Assembly (NCBI GenBank): GCA_934216615.1
Contig: CAKQCB010000006.1
Coordinates: 124,001 to 188,000, forward strand
DNA: 64,000 nucleotides
DNA from: an uncultured Anaerolineae bacterium
GTDB lineage: Bacteria > Chloroflexota > Anaerolineae > Aggregatilineales > Phototrophicaceae
Reading direction: 5' to 3'
Of this stretch, positions 51,672-61,942 are shown piece by piece. The notes beneath the pieces were generated by a model. It had not been told where the DNA came from and made no database searches. It saw only the letters and a program-made list of their open reading frames with translations. Each line of letters opens with the position of its first letter. Within the stretch, counting starts at the first letter, position 1. A program made the translations under genes and the position numbers.

Positions 51672-53129
51672 CTACCAATCTTGTGTGGGAACCCATGTAG
51701 CTTCGCCTGTGGGGGATGGGCCAGGGGTCAGGGTGCGGGTTGGCGTGGCGCTCTGTGCAATCACCGTCGAGGTGGCCGACACATCCACCAATTCAGTGGA
51801 GATCACCACGTCGCCCAACCAACGGACGATCATCACCCAAGTACGGCCCGGACGCATCATCATCGGTTCGCCCGACGCATAGCGCAGTTGCAAAGCCGTT
51901 CCTAATTCACTGCCACATGGTGAGGTGACGGTTGAGCCTTCGGGGGTAGGGGTAGGGGTGACATCCGTCCAGCGACGATCACAATTGCGCGCCCAGTTCC
52001 CTTGATAATATTGTCCGTCGCGGAATAAATACGCACGTCCACCGCCCCACAAGTTGATCTGTTGGGACGCGGAACGGCTTTCTTCTTCAAACAGGTCAGG
52101 GCGTTCTTCGTGAACCACTTCAATCACGATCACGTTATCTGCCCACAATTGTTCACCATCTAGCGCGTCAGTGTGAGCAACGCCATCGGTGAAGCGTACC
52201 CAACGGTCTAATGTTTCGCTCCACTGCCAGCGTGCATTGGTTTGACCGTACCAGTTCACAAACAGATCATTGGCGGGAACGCCATTCGCGTCGGGGGTGA
52301 CGTTAAAGGCAAAGCCCCGCGCGCGCCGACCTTCATTGATGCCTCGCGCGGTCGCACGGTTCCAAATCATTTGGGTGTCGGCGTAGAGGGTATGTTCAAA
52401 TGCCAGCCCGTCACTGGGGAAACGGCAGATGCCCGCTTCAACGCAGTTATCCCCAACAGCGGGGGAAACAATCGCAACGGCCCAAGGTGCATTTAAGAAG
52501 AACCGTTGTACAGGAGCGCTCGCGCCTGAATAGGTGAAAAGGGCTTGGTACATTTCCACCAGTTGATAATCGACCAACCGACCACTGCGCACAGGCCCTA
52601 CATGGCGCGGGACGTTGTTTCGGTAGATGGCGGCGAAACGGGTCACGCCCCCTTCCACTTCATATTCATACACAACGTCGGCTAAATTCACCCCGCTCTG
52701 TGGGCGAACCACCGGGGGATAGTTCGAGATTTTAATGATCAGGTTTCGACGTAAAAAAGCTTCTTCGCTAGGATAGGGCAAGCCTGTCAGCGGGCTAAAC
52801 CCTTCAGGATATTGCACTGGGCCAATCAATGTTGGGGTGGGGGTGGGCGTGGGGGTTTCCGAAGGCGTGAGCGTAAATGTCGATGTCGGAGTGAATGTCG
52901 CAGTGGGTGTGAGCGTCGCTGTCGGTGTCACGGAAGGTGTTTCAGTGTCTGGAACGATAAAGGGTGTATTTGTGGCAAATGCTAGCGGGCGGGGGGTATT
53001 GGTGCCCGGTAATGTCGCAACTTGTAATTGTTCGTCTGGAAGGGTGCCTGCATGTACACTTGACCACATCAATACAGCGCCGAGGCAAACCGCCCCGCCA
53101 ACCGTTATAAACCGGTTTAGTCTACGCAT
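51672..53129 (-). CDS. Secreted DUF3048-domain protein
   Basis: A 485-residue exported protein. Signal peptide (FITVGGAVCLGAVLMW, cleavage after VHA), a Thr/Pro/Ser-rich linker at about 45-100 ending in a run of TP repeats, then DUF3048 (YerB-like): FSPLTGLPYPSE, NLIIKISNYPPVVRPQSGV, EVEGGVTRFAAIYRN, VGPVRSGRLVDYQLV, LFTYSGASAPVQRF, and a second half at about 280-460. The biochemical role of DUF3048 is not established. ATG with AAAGGAA six bases upstream. The coding repeat makes a G-rich plus strand at 52834-52855. Confidence 0.83.
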   Translation of the reverse strand: MRRLNRFITVGGAVCLGAVLMWSSVHAGTLPDEQLQVATLPGTNTPRPLAFATNTPFIVPDTETPSVTPTATLTPTATFTPTSTFTLTPSETPTPTPTPTLIGPVQYPEGFSPLTGLPYPSEEAFLRRNLIIKISNYPPVVRPQSGVNLADVVYEYEVEGGVTRFAAIYRNNVPRHVGPVRSGRLVDYQLVEMYQALFTYSGASAPVQRFFLNAPWAVAIVSPAVGDNCVEAGICRFPSDGLAFEHTLYADTQMIWNRATARGINEGRRARGFAFNVTPDANGVPANDLFVNWYGQTNARWQWSETLDRWVRFTDGVAHTDALDGEQLWADNVIVIEVVHEERPDLFEEESRSASQQINLWGGGRAYLFRDGQYYQGNWARNCDRRWTDVTPTPTPEGSTVTSPCGSELGTALQLRYASGEPMMMRPGRTWVMIVRWLGDVVISTELVDVSATSTVIAQSATPTRTLTPGPSPTGEATWVPTQDW

Positions 53130-53326
53130 AATATTCCTTTACAGCACTTGGATTACCAAAAAAAAGACCTCTACAAAATCCGTTCCCATGTGCATGGGAA
53201 CCGTTGCAGTATAGTCTCGCCAATATCCAATTTACAGGGGCTATTGATCGTATGGCGATAGCTTCTACAATCACAGTAGGGTAAACGTCAGGTAGAATAT
53301 GGACGTTAAAGAATGGGGAATTTTTG

Positions 53327-54187
53327 ATGAGTACTGGGCGTTTATTAATTTCTTATGCCCACCCAGATGACGAAAGTTTTGGGTTGGGTGGTTTGATCGG
53401 TAAATATGTTGAGCAAGGCGTGGACGTTTATTTGATTTGTGCCACCAATGGCGACGTGGGCACCATCAGCCCTGAATACATGAACGGCTATCAATCGGTT
53501 GCAGAGGTGCGTATTGCCGAACTTGAAAAAGCGGCGGAAATCCTCAACCTGAAGCAGGTGTTTCGGTTGGGCTATAAAGACAGTGGCATGATGGGCGCGG
53601 AAACGAATAAGGACCCTGCTTGTTTATGGGCCGCCCCCGTTGAGGCTGTCACCCGTCAAGTGGTGCAGGTGATTCGTGAGGTTCAGCCTCAAGTGATCAT
53701 CACCTTTAATAAATATGGCGGTTATGGACACCCTGATCATATCGCCATTCAGCGGGCGACGACAGACGCTTTCACGTTGGCAGGACAAGCCGACTACGTG
53801 ACCGATTCACCCCCTTACGCCCCTCAAAAATTGTATTATTCCAACATCCCAAAAAACCAACTGCGGATGCGGATTGCGATGCTTCGCTTACAAGGTCACG
53901 ACCCGCGTCGTATGGGGCGCAATAAAGATATGGATATGCAAGCGATTGTCGATCATGCAGAGCCTTCACACGCGCGGGTGGACGTGCGAAATTATTTTGA
54001 ATTGTGGGATCAAGCCAGCAACTGCCACGCAAGCCAACTGAACGGGCGCTCTGGCGGTATGCCTCTCTGGTTGCGCAAAACCTTCTTTCCAACCCAGTCA
54101 TTCACGCGCGTTTTTCCCGCGCCTAAAATCAACAAGGTGGATGAAGTGGATTTGTTCGCCAATGTGAAGCTCGACGCGCAAGTATGA
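53327..54187 (+). CDS. PIG-L/LmbE family deacetylase
   Basis: A 286-residue zinc-dependent amidase of the PIG-L family, which removes acetyl groups from GlcNAc-containing lipids, thiols or antibiotics. The metal motif is AHPDDESFGLGG near residue 12 and HPDH in YGGYGHPDHIAIQRA; His and Asp positions are complete. Substrate unknown: a mycothiol- or bacillithiol-type role is possible but no partner genes are nearby. ATG at 53327 (TTG at 53324 is adjacent), with GGGGA upstream. Overlaps the next gene by four bases (ATGA). Confidence 0.85.
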   Translation: MSTGRLLISYAHPDDESFGLGGLIGKYVEQGVDVYLICATNGDVGTISPEYMNGYQSVAEVRIAELEKAAEILNLKQVFRLGYKDSGMMGAETNKDPACLWAAPVEAVTRQVVQVIREVQPQVIITFNKYGGYGHPDHIAIQRATTDAFTLAGQADYVTDSPPYAPQKLYYSNIPKNQLRMRIAMLRLQGHDPRRMGRNKDMDMQAIVDHAEPSHARVDVRNYFELWDQASNCHASQLNGRSGGMPLWLRKTFFPTQSFTRVFPAPKINKVDEVDLFANVKLDAQV

Positions 54188-54576
54188 CCGCTTCAACGGC
54201 ACGACATCCCGAGCAGATAGATCGCTTGTTAGATGCAATCGATTTATTAAAAGCGGAACAACGCGAAGATGCACGCGCCTTACTGCGTGGGTTGATTCAA
54301 GAAGATAGCGACTTTGAAGACGCGTGGTTGTGGATGAGCGTTGCCGTTGATTCTTTAGACGAGTCGATGGTGTGTTTGGATAATGTCCTGCGCATCAACC
54401 CTAAAAATCCCGAAGCGGTGCATGCTTATTCGCGAATTCGCGCGCCCGACATCCTGCAAACCCGCCGACGCTTCCAGATCAAGTTTTGGCGGGATATCCT
54501 CGTCAGCGTGATGTGGTTGTTGATCGTGGGATCGTTGTGCAGTTCGGTGATGAATATCTTCACCGCCTACTATTGA
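54184..54576 (+). CDS. TPR-like protein with C-terminal membrane anchor
   Basis: A 130-residue protein: helical TPR-like pair at about 12-85 (LLKAEQREDARALLRGLIQED, AWLWMSVAVDSLDESMVCLDNVLRINPKNPEA) and one transmembrane helix at about 107-125 (ILVSVMWLLIVGSLCSSVM), so a tail-anchored cytoplasmic protein. The start ATG overlaps the stop of the PIG-L gene, indicating coupled translation. No enzyme motif. Function unknown; it might tether or regulate the deacetylase (inference). Confidence 0.7.
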   Translation: MTASTARHPEQIDRLLDAIDLLKAEQREDARALLRGLIQEDSDFEDAWLWMSVAVDSLDESMVCLDNVLRINPKNPEAVHAYSRIRAPDILQTRRRFQIKFWRDILVSVMWLLIVGSLCSSVMNIFTAYY

Positions 54577-54577
54577 T

Positions 54578-55531
54578 TTAAGGCAGGGTTTGGGCGAGTA
54601 GTGAGGCGTAATGTCGATCCACAATGGCTTGACCTTCTGGACTTTGCACCCATGCGAAGAAGGTGCGGTATTCAGGCTCAGACGGTTCGACCATACCGAG
54701 AAAATACACAAAAGAGCGTAACGGATAACTGTTATTGGCCAATGAGTCGTGAGTGAACTCGACCCCTTCAATGGCGACAGGTTTAACCCCCGCGCCTAAA
54801 TAGCCCAATGAAAGATAGCCAACCGCGTTTTGATTTTGGGCGACGGATTCAAACATGGACTGGCTCGACGGCGCGATGAGCGCGTTTAAGGTCGTTCGCC
54901 TATTCCCCATCACCCACAGGTCAAATTCGGCGCGTAACCCTGACCCATCCTCACGACTGATGATCTGAATCGGCGCGTCATGCCCGCCGACTTCGCTCCA
55001 ATTCACCAGTTCCCCTTCGTACATCAACCGAAGTTGTTCGAGCGTCAAATTGGTGATGGGGTTTTCTGGGTGCACAATGATCCCCGCGCCATCAATGCCA
55101 ACGGGGGCCGCCCAATAATCCGGCACTTGTACAGGGGGTAGGTGATTGGTGAGCATGTACAACACTTCACCCGTCAACAGGCGTTCAAATAACGAACGAT
55201 AATTCCCAAATTGAATTTCAAAGCGGGCGGCTGGGTTCACTTGTTGATAGGCGAGGGTCAGCTCTGTGAGCAGGGGCGCAACGGATGTTGTTGCGAAAAT
55301 ACGCATCGGGATAATTTGTAAGGTCGGGGTAGACGCAGGTTGTAAGATCGGGCTGCCACATCCCACTAAGGTTAACCCAAGCATCAATAGAGAGTTGCTC
55401 GCCCCACGTATTAAAAACCGTACCTGATTTTTAATACGTGAGATAAAACTCTGCTTTTGCACCTGACAGGTGCAGGAAGTTTTACATTGACAGCTACTCT
55501 GCTGTGAGAGCCATTGGGTGAGTAAACTCAA
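54578..55531 (-). CDS. PstS-like substrate-binding lipoprotein
   Basis: A periplasmic-binding-protein fold of the PBP/PstS type (IFATTSVAPLLTELTLAYQQ, GIDGAGIIVHPENPIT, LTLEQLRLMYEGELVNWSEVGG, ISREDGSGLRAEFD, AVGYLSLGYLG), which usually binds phosphate, tungstate or similar anions. The lipobox is GLTLVGCGS, so it is lipid-anchored outside. Start uncertain: I chose TTG at 55531, which has GAGGAA ten bases upstream. This leaves a long n-region with a CQCKTSCTC cysteine cluster before the hydrophobic segment. A longer frame to 55606 would overlap tgt. No ABC permease or ATPase is adjacent. Confidence 0.72.
   Translation of the reverse strand: MSLLTQWLSQQSSCQCKTSCTCQVQKQSFISRIKNQVRFLIRGASNSLLMLGLTLVGCGSPILQPASTPTLQIIPMRIFATTSVAPLLTELTLAYQQVNPAARFEIQFGNYRSLFERLLTGEVLYMLTNHLPPVQVPDYWAAPVGIDGAGIIVHPENPITNLTLEQLRLMYEGELVNWSEVGGHDAPIQIISREDGSGLRAEFDLWVMGNRRTTLNALIAPSSQSMFESVAQNQNAVGYLSLGYLGAGVKPVAIEGVEFTHDSLANNSYPLRSFVYFLGMVEPSEPEYRTFFAWVQSPEGQAIVDRHYASLLAQTLP
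55405..55440 (-). repeat. Inverted repeat in the lipoprotein 5' region
   Basis: Perfect 13-bp arms (55405-55417 CACGTATTAAAAA, 55428-55440) with a 10-base spacer. It lies within the predicted signal-peptide coding region, or, if the gene starts later, between tgt and the lipoprotein. Confidence 0.65.
55458..55474. repeat. 17-bp palindrome TGCACCTGACAGGTGCA
   Basis: Perfect 8-bp arms around one base. It resembles a dimeric repressor site as much as an RNA hairpin and lies 71 bases past the tgt stop on the minus strand. Confidence 0.5.
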
Positions 55532-55544
55532 GGGGAGACTTTCC

Positions 55545-56702
<1,158 letters not shown>

Positions 56703-56744
56703 TTAATTGCCTTCCCTGTCGTCAGAGTGTTACTGGGAAAAAAT

Positions 56745-59288
56745 ATGATCAGCTTGTATGACTTGCTAGATGCTTCACAGGGACAGTTATTTGGTGAACC
56801 CGGTCCCCATTTGTTTGCTGATTTTTGTGTTGACGTGAATCAAGTGCCTCCAAATAGTCTTTTTGTCGCTTTGAAAACCGACCAAAGCGACGGCTACCAT
56901 GCGATGGAAGCGGCCGTTGACGCAGGCGCAACGGGGTTATTGTGTTCACGCCCGCCCGACTTTGATACCGACGGGCTGAGCGTCATCCTTGTGAAAGACC
57001 CCCTCAAAGCGCTGATGGAATGGTCCCATTTCATCCTCGGCAAGTTGGGGACGCAAGTCATCGCTGTGACAGGGACTACTGGCAAGGCGATTGCGGTGGA
57101 AGCGATCAGCCTTGTGCTTTCGACGCAGTACAAAGTTGTAAAACCCCTTCATTATGATACTGGACGTTTATCCGTTCCGATGACGCTTGCGCGTTTGACG
57201 CCCGAAGACCAATTTGTTGTGATTGGTCTGGACATTGATACGTCGGGCGAAATGGCGCAGATGGTACAAGCCCTGCGTCCGCGTGTCGGTGTGGTGACGT
57301 TCATCAGTGAATTCATCGGCGTGCGCTTCAACGAAATTGATGAATACATTGCCGAAATCGGCTTATTGCTCGATTATCTTTCCCCGGACGATTTGGCCGT
57401 TTTGAATAATGACGATGATCATTCGCGCTCATTGTTGCATCGCAGTCGTTCCCTCGTCAAGACGGTGGGCATCGAAAATTTTGGAGCGGATGTTATCGCC
57501 TTTAATTTGATCCAAGGGTTGAACCGCACAGGCTTTGACCTGCGGATGAACGAACAGCGCTACTTAGGGCGGTGGATGCCATTATCGGGTCAACATTTAC
57601 TTTATAGCGCTCTGAACGCTATTTTGGTAGGCGATTTTTTGGACGTACCTGTCGAAAATGCGTTGAAAGCCTTGACCGAATTACAATCCCCCCCGGGACA
57701 AATGCGCCTTTTCAACGGGCGTAACGGCGCGTTGATCGTCGATGATACGTATAAAGCCAACCCTGAATCTACACTACAAGCGCTCGACTGGTTGGAATCT
57801 GTCCGCGAACCTGAACAGCGCGTTACGTTAGTTTTAGGCGATATGGACGCGCTCGGCTCAGCGATGCTACGCGGTCATCGGATGATCGGCCAACGGGCAT
57901 CCGATGTGGCTGACCGTTTGGTGACGCAGGGGGCAACGGCGGCCTTAGCCGGACGTGCCGCGCTCGATCAAGGCATGATGTCTAACCAAGTTGCGATTTC
58001 GTATAGTCTTGAAGATACACTGGCTTATTTCACCGCGCCCAATGCGCTGATGGAAAACGATCTTATTCTGGTCAAAGGCGGGGTACAGTCGCACATGGAA
58101 AGTGTGGTACGGGCTTTGTTAGCAGACCCCGAAGACACACAGCATCTTGTTCGGAAATATCATCTCCAGTCCCCGCAGTCTTTCCGCCCGAACCGCGCCA
58201 GTTGGGTTTCAGTCGATATTGATGCACTTTCAAAAAATGTCCGTGCGATCAAACAGCATATTGGCACCCATGTCACGTTGTTCGCTGTCCTCAAAGCTGA
58301 TGCCTATGGGCATGGGGCGGTCAATACGGCGCGGGTGGCGTTGGCAAACGGGGCGGATCATCTGGCGGTTGCGTCTGTCAACGAAGCGATGGTGTTACGC
58401 GAAGCAGGGATTACCGCGCCCATTTTGGTGATGGGCTATACATCCCCCGAGCAAATTCGACTGGTGGTACAGCATAACCTGACGATCACGCTGTACGATT
58501 TAGACCTGACGCGCGTCTTTAACCACATGGCGCAAGAAATGCACGGACAGATTCGCGCGCACGTCAAAATTGATTCGGGCATGGGGCGCATGGGCGTGTT
58601 GCCCGCGCAAGTGATTCCGTTCTTTCGCCAACTCAGCACCTATAAAGCCATTGAGATCGAAGGCGTGTACACCCACTTTTCCAGCGCCGACGATGATCCC
58701 GAATATACCGCGTACCAAGCACAGGTTTTCCAAGAGACGTTGATTCCGTTACAGGCCGCAGGCTATCAATTTAAATTTATCCATGCGGCAAATTCAGCCG
58801 CGACGTTGGCCTTTCCCGAATATCACTTCAATGCGGTGCGGGTGGGCATCGCGCTGTATGGATTATCCCCCTCTGAGAAGGTACAGGTTTTCCCAGAGAT
58901 GCAGCCTGTGCTGTCTTGGAAAACCCAGATCGCCCAAGTGAAAATCTTGCCCGACAATCATCCAATTGGCTATGGCAACACCTACCTCACCAGTGGGGTA
59001 GAGAAGGTCGCATTAATCCCCGTTGGCTATGCGGATGGCATGCGTCGCGCCCCGAACGCTTGGAATCAGGTGTTGCTTCATGGCAAATATGCGCCCATCG
59101 TCGGACGTATTAGCATGGAAAAAACCATGATCAACATCTCGCATATTCCTGATGTGAACGTGGGCGACGAGGTGATTTTGTTAGGACGGCAGGGTGATTT
59201 AGAAATATCGGCGGACGACATCGCCCGCCGATGGGGAACGATCAATTACGAAGTGGTCTGTTCTATCTTGCCACGCATCCCACGTTAA
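56745..59288 (+). CDS. MurF-like domain fused to alanine racemase
   Basis: 847 residues from the ATG at 56745 (an in-frame TTG at 56694 is possible but AGGAG is only three bases away). Residues about 486-847 are an intact alanine racemase making D-Ala: PLP-lysine Lys517 in AVLKADAYGHG, catalytic Tyr743 in GYGNTY, KIDSGMGRMGV, GRISMEKTMI. Residues 1-480 have the MurF fold (DDTYKANPESTLQALDWL, VLGDMDALGSAMLRGH) but a worn active site: the ATP loop reads GTTGKAIA instead of GKTTT, and the catalytic His and carbamylated Lys are replaced. MurF-Alr fusions are known in Bacteroidota, with a working ligase; here ligase activity is doubtful. Confidence 0.88.
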   Translation: MISLYDLLDASQGQLFGEPGPHLFADFCVDVNQVPPNSLFVALKTDQSDGYHAMEAAVDAGATGLLCSRPPDFDTDGLSVILVKDPLKALMEWSHFILGKLGTQVIAVTGTTGKAIAVEAISLVLSTQYKVVKPLHYDTGRLSVPMTLARLTPEDQFVVIGLDIDTSGEMAQMVQALRPRVGVVTFISEFIGVRFNEIDEYIAEIGLLLDYLSPDDLAVLNNDDDHSRSLLHRSRSLVKTVGIENFGADVIAFNLIQGLNRTGFDLRMNEQRYLGRWMPLSGQHLLYSALNAILVGDFLDVPVENALKALTELQSPPGQMRLFNGRNGALIVDDTYKANPESTLQALDWLESVREPEQRVTLVLGDMDALGSAMLRGHRMIGQRASDVADRLVTQGATAALAGRAALDQGMMSNQVAISYSLEDTLAYFTAPNALMENDLILVKGGVQSHMESVVRALLADPEDTQHLVRKYHLQSPQSFRPNRASWVSVDIDALSKNVRAIKQHIGTHVTLFAVLKADAYGHGAVNTARVALANGADHLAVASVNEAMVLREAGITAPILVMGYTSPEQIRLVVQHNLTITLYDLDLTRVFNHMAQEMHGQIRAHVKIDSGMGRMGVLPAQVIPFFRQLSTYKAIEIEGVYTHFSSADDDPEYTAYQAQVFQETLIPLQAAGYQFKFIHAANSAATLAFPEYHFNAVRVGIALYGLSPSEKVQVFPEMQPVLSWKTQIAQVKILPDNHPIGYGNTYLTSGVEKVALIPVGYADGMRRAPNAWNQVLLHGKYAPIVGRISMEKTMINISHIPDVNVGDEVILLGRQGDLEISADDIARRWGTINYEVVCSILPRIPR

Positions 59289-59989
59289 GGAGCAGACGTG
59301 GTGAGAATGCCTTCTAAATACGCGACGATGCTTTCAACGTCCGAGTTATAGCTGATGGTCGCGACCAAGTTGCCCATAGGGTCAATCACATAGGTTGATG
59401 TGGTGTGATCGACGGTGTAACGATTATTGGCGTCGCGCTCGTCGGTGTTCAGCGTATAGCTGAGGTGATACTCGTTGGCGATGGGTTCCAACACACCATC
59501 ATTGCCTTGTAGTCCAATGAATGACGGGTCAAAACGTGCGAGATATTCCGCGAGAACTTGAGGGGTATCACGCTCACCATCGACGCTGATGAAGACGTAA
59601 TACAGATCGTCGCCAAGGTCGCCTAAATTCCCCTTGATCTGCGTGAATTCCCCTAACGTGAGGGGGCAAAAATCAGGACAGTTAGAGTAGCCGAAAAAGA
59701 CCAGCGCATGTTTGCCCTGTAAATCGTTCAAACTGAGGTCATTACCAGTGCTTGCGGGCAGGGTGAAATTGGTGAGCGCGACGGGCGTTTCTTCCACTGC
59801 GATGATGCCTTCACCTGCGCGTAAATTCCCTGAATCATCCTGTGTGAGACTGGGTTCCGGCAGTTGAGACCGCAGTGCCATCACCAGCGCAATCGCTAAT
59901 ACAAGGACCCCAATCAACACAAAGCCGACCAACAGCGGTAATGAGGACGCTTTGTTTTCTTGGACAGGGGGTGGTGTTTCTTTTGTCAT
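59285..59989 (-). CDS. SCO1/SenC family copper protein
   Basis: A 234-residue membrane-anchored thioredoxin-fold protein that inserts Cu(A) into cytochrome c oxidase or acts in redox sensing. N-terminal helix at about 17-40 (LLVGFVLIGVLVLAIALVM), copper motif GYSNCPDFCPLTLGE and the distant ligand histidine in TVDHTTSTYVID. Complete ligand set. It implies an aa3-type oxidase elsewhere and an aerobic lifestyle. Its last four bases overlap the end of the convergent Alr fusion gene; no terminator lies between. Confidence 0.88.
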   Translation of the reverse strand: MTKETPPPVQENKASSLPLLVGFVLIGVLVLAIALVMALRSQLPEPSLTQDDSGNLRAGEGIIAVEETPVALTNFTLPASTGNDLSLNDLQGKHALVFFGYSNCPDFCPLTLGEFTQIKGNLGDLGDDLYYVFISVDGERDTPQVLAEYLARFDPSFIGLQGNDGVLEPIANEYHLSYTLNTDERDANNRYTVDHTTSTYVIDPMGNLVATISYNSDVESIVAYLEGILTTSAP

Positions 59990-60189
59990 TCAATCATCTC
60001 TTTGAATATGAAGCATCCATCTTTTTTGCTGATGCTCATCATCTTTATTTGTGAAAATTTTAGCAGGTTCAGGAAAAATGTCACATAGTTTATAACGCAG
60101 ATGGTTAAGTGATTGATTAATGTCTTGACTTGGTTATACTTTGAAAAATTTTATCCCTTCGCTACACGCGCTGTTGGGAGTCAAACACC

Positions 60190-60591
60190 ATGCGACAATT
60201 TCATGTGTTAGATCAAATTCAGATTGTACAAGAAACCGGTATTGTGAGCTTTTCATCGGGAACAACGCGCGACATCCAGTTATGGCTTCGCCGTGAAGGA
60301 ACGTATATCGTGGTTTCTGCGGTCTACGGCCCTATGGAAATGGCCTTACGGCTGAATTTACAAGAGGTTGTTCGAGGTATTCGTTTGACACAAGCGTTGG
60401 ATGGCTTACAAACCACCCGCCAAGTTGGTAGTGCCCAATCGTATATTGGGTTTGGCTTACAAATGGATGGCGCTTTGTTACTTCGGCTCACGATTGTAGA
60501 AGATGCGCATGGGTTGTTCGCCATGAACTTTCAGCTATCCGCGTCGGTTGCTCAACAATTTACCGATTGGTTGAACCAGCAAGCGGGCTAA
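60190..60591 (+). CDS. Hypothetical protein of 133 residues
   Basis: Not recognised. No signal peptide or transmembrane helix. The pattern of alternating residues (IQIVQETGIVSFSS, TYIVVSAVYG, LLLRLTIVEDAHGLFAMNFQLS) suggests a beta-barrel or beta-sandwich with one helix, MALRLNLQEVVRGIRLTQAL, and a C-terminal helix. TTGATT and TATACT with 16 bp between (60113-60140) form a possible promoter. Flanked by a bidirectional terminator shared with the glutamate dehydrogenase gene. Confidence 0.65.
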   Translation: MRQFHVLDQIQIVQETGIVSFSSGTTRDIQLWLRREGTYIVVSAVYGPMEMALRLNLQEVVRGIRLTQALDGLQTTRQVGSAQSYIGFGLQMDGALLLRLTIVEDAHGLFAMNFQLSASVAQQFTDWLNQQAG

Positions 60592-60610
60592 AATTTCACC
60601 TTGTAAGAAT

Positions 60611-60642
60611 AAAAAATGGACACAATTTTGTGTCCATTTTGT
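60611..60642. terminator. Bidirectional intrinsic terminator
   Basis: 12-bp perfect stem (60613-60624 AAAATGGACACA with 60629-60640), 4-base loop, A-tract on one side and T-tract on the other; serves the two convergent genes. Confidence 0.88.
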
Positions 60643-60664
60643 GCATGCTGAGGTAAATCAACTT

Positions 60665-61942
60665 TTACGGGTAGAAACCGCGTGTTTCGACTGCGTCCGC
60701 AACGCGCTTGATGGCGAGTAACTGCGCAGCGGTGCGCATATCAACGCCAAATTCTTCAGCAGCAGCTTCGGTTGCGTAGTAGCTGCGCGTCATGGCGCGG
60801 TTCAGTTGACGGTAGACTTCTTCTTCATCCCAGAAGAACGCTTGCAAGTCTTGTACCCATTCAAAGTAAGAGACGACCACGCCACCCGCATTCGCCAGAA
60901 TGTCAGGCACGACAGTCACGCCCTTATCATTGAGGATATCATCTGCTTCGGGGGTGGTTGGGCCGTTTGCACCTTCGACAATGAGCGAGGCTTGAATCTT
61001 GTTGGCGTTACGGTCATTGATTTGACCTTCCATCGCCGCAGGAATCAAGACATCACATGCGATGGTGAGCAGTTCTTCATTGGTGATCTTTTCGCCACCA
61101 CGGAAGCCCGTGAGATCACCATGTTCAGCGACCCAAGCGCGCGCCGCCGGAACATCAATCCCGTTGGTGTTGTGATAACCGCCCGTAATATCACCGATGC
61201 CGACAACCTTATAACCCAGCGAATACGCGTGGTTAGCGGCAATTGACCCGACATTCCCAAAGCCTTGTACGCACACGCGGATATTTTCTGGGGAAGGGTT
61301 GCCTTTTTGTTTGAGCGCTTCCACCATACACGCGATCACACCGCGCCCTGTCGCTTCGTTACGTCCCTGTGAACCGCCGATGTTGATCGGCTTACCCGTC
61401 ACAATGGCGGGGACGGAATAACCGACAGTCATGCTATAGGTGTCCATAATCCATGCCATCACTTGGGGGTTGGTCCCCATGTCAGGCGCGGGAATATCAG
61501 AATGAGGACTCATTAAGGGGATCAGCTCTGCGGCATATCGACGGGTTAAAGACTCAAGCTCATGTGGGCTGAGTGACTTAGGATCAACAATGACACCGCC
61601 TTTTGCGCCACCGTAAGGGATACCTGCTAACGCACACTTCCATGTCATCCACATGGCAAGCGCGCGAACCTCATCAAGGTTCACTGCTAAGGAAAAACGC
61701 AGACCCCCCTTGGAAGGGCCGAGGACGGTGTTATGATGCACACGGTAGCCCGTGAACATTTCCACTTTGCCGTTATCCCGCTTGACGGGGAAATTGACTG
61801 TAAATTCGCGCCGTGGGTAACGTAAAAACTCTGCCACCCCGTCGGGGATATTTAAATAACGAACCGCACGATCATATTGTTGTAATGCAATATGGAATGG
61901 GTTATCCGTATGCTCAACCTGAGCGTTGTAACCTACGACCAT
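60665..61942 (-). CDS. Glu/Leu/Phe/Val dehydrogenase (glutamate dehydrogenase)
   Basis: Oxidatively deaminates glutamate to 2-oxoglutarate and ammonia, or the reverse; 425 residues from the ATG at 61942. Substrate region GPSKGGLRFSLAVNLDEVRALAMWMTWKCA, catalytic-lysine loop PYGGAKGGVIVDP, DIPAPDMGTNPQVMAWIMDTYS, then the NAD(P) domain (VCVQGFGNVGSIAANHA). Length and motifs match hexameric NAD-type glutamate dehydrogenases. Together with P5C dehydrogenase at 41103 it would complete proline to 2-oxoglutarate breakdown, although the two are not linked. Confidence 0.92.
   Translation of the reverse strand: MVVGYNAQVEHTDNPFHIALQQYDRAVRYLNIPDGVAEFLRYPRREFTVNFPVKRDNGKVEMFTGYRVHHNTVLGPSKGGLRFSLAVNLDEVRALAMWMTWKCALAGIPYGGAKGGVIVDPKSLSPHELESLTRRYAAELIPLMSPHSDIPAPDMGTNPQVMAWIMDTYSMTVGYSVPAIVTGKPINIGGSQGRNEATGRGVIACMVEALKQKGNPSPENIRVCVQGFGNVGSIAANHAYSLGYKVVGIGDITGGYHNTNGIDVPAARAWVAEHGDLTGFRGGEKITNEELLTIACDVLIPAAMEGQINDRNANKIQASLIVEGANGPTTPEADDILNDKGVTVVPDILANAGGVVVSYFEWVQDLQAFFWDEEEVYRQLNRAMTRSYYATEAAAEEFGVDMRTAAQLLAIKRVADAVETRGFYP

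Noticed and set aside
60806..61246. 146-residue open frame antisense to glutamate dehydrogenase
   Set aside because: The sense gene is unmistakable; the antisense frame has no plausible start signal or domain.
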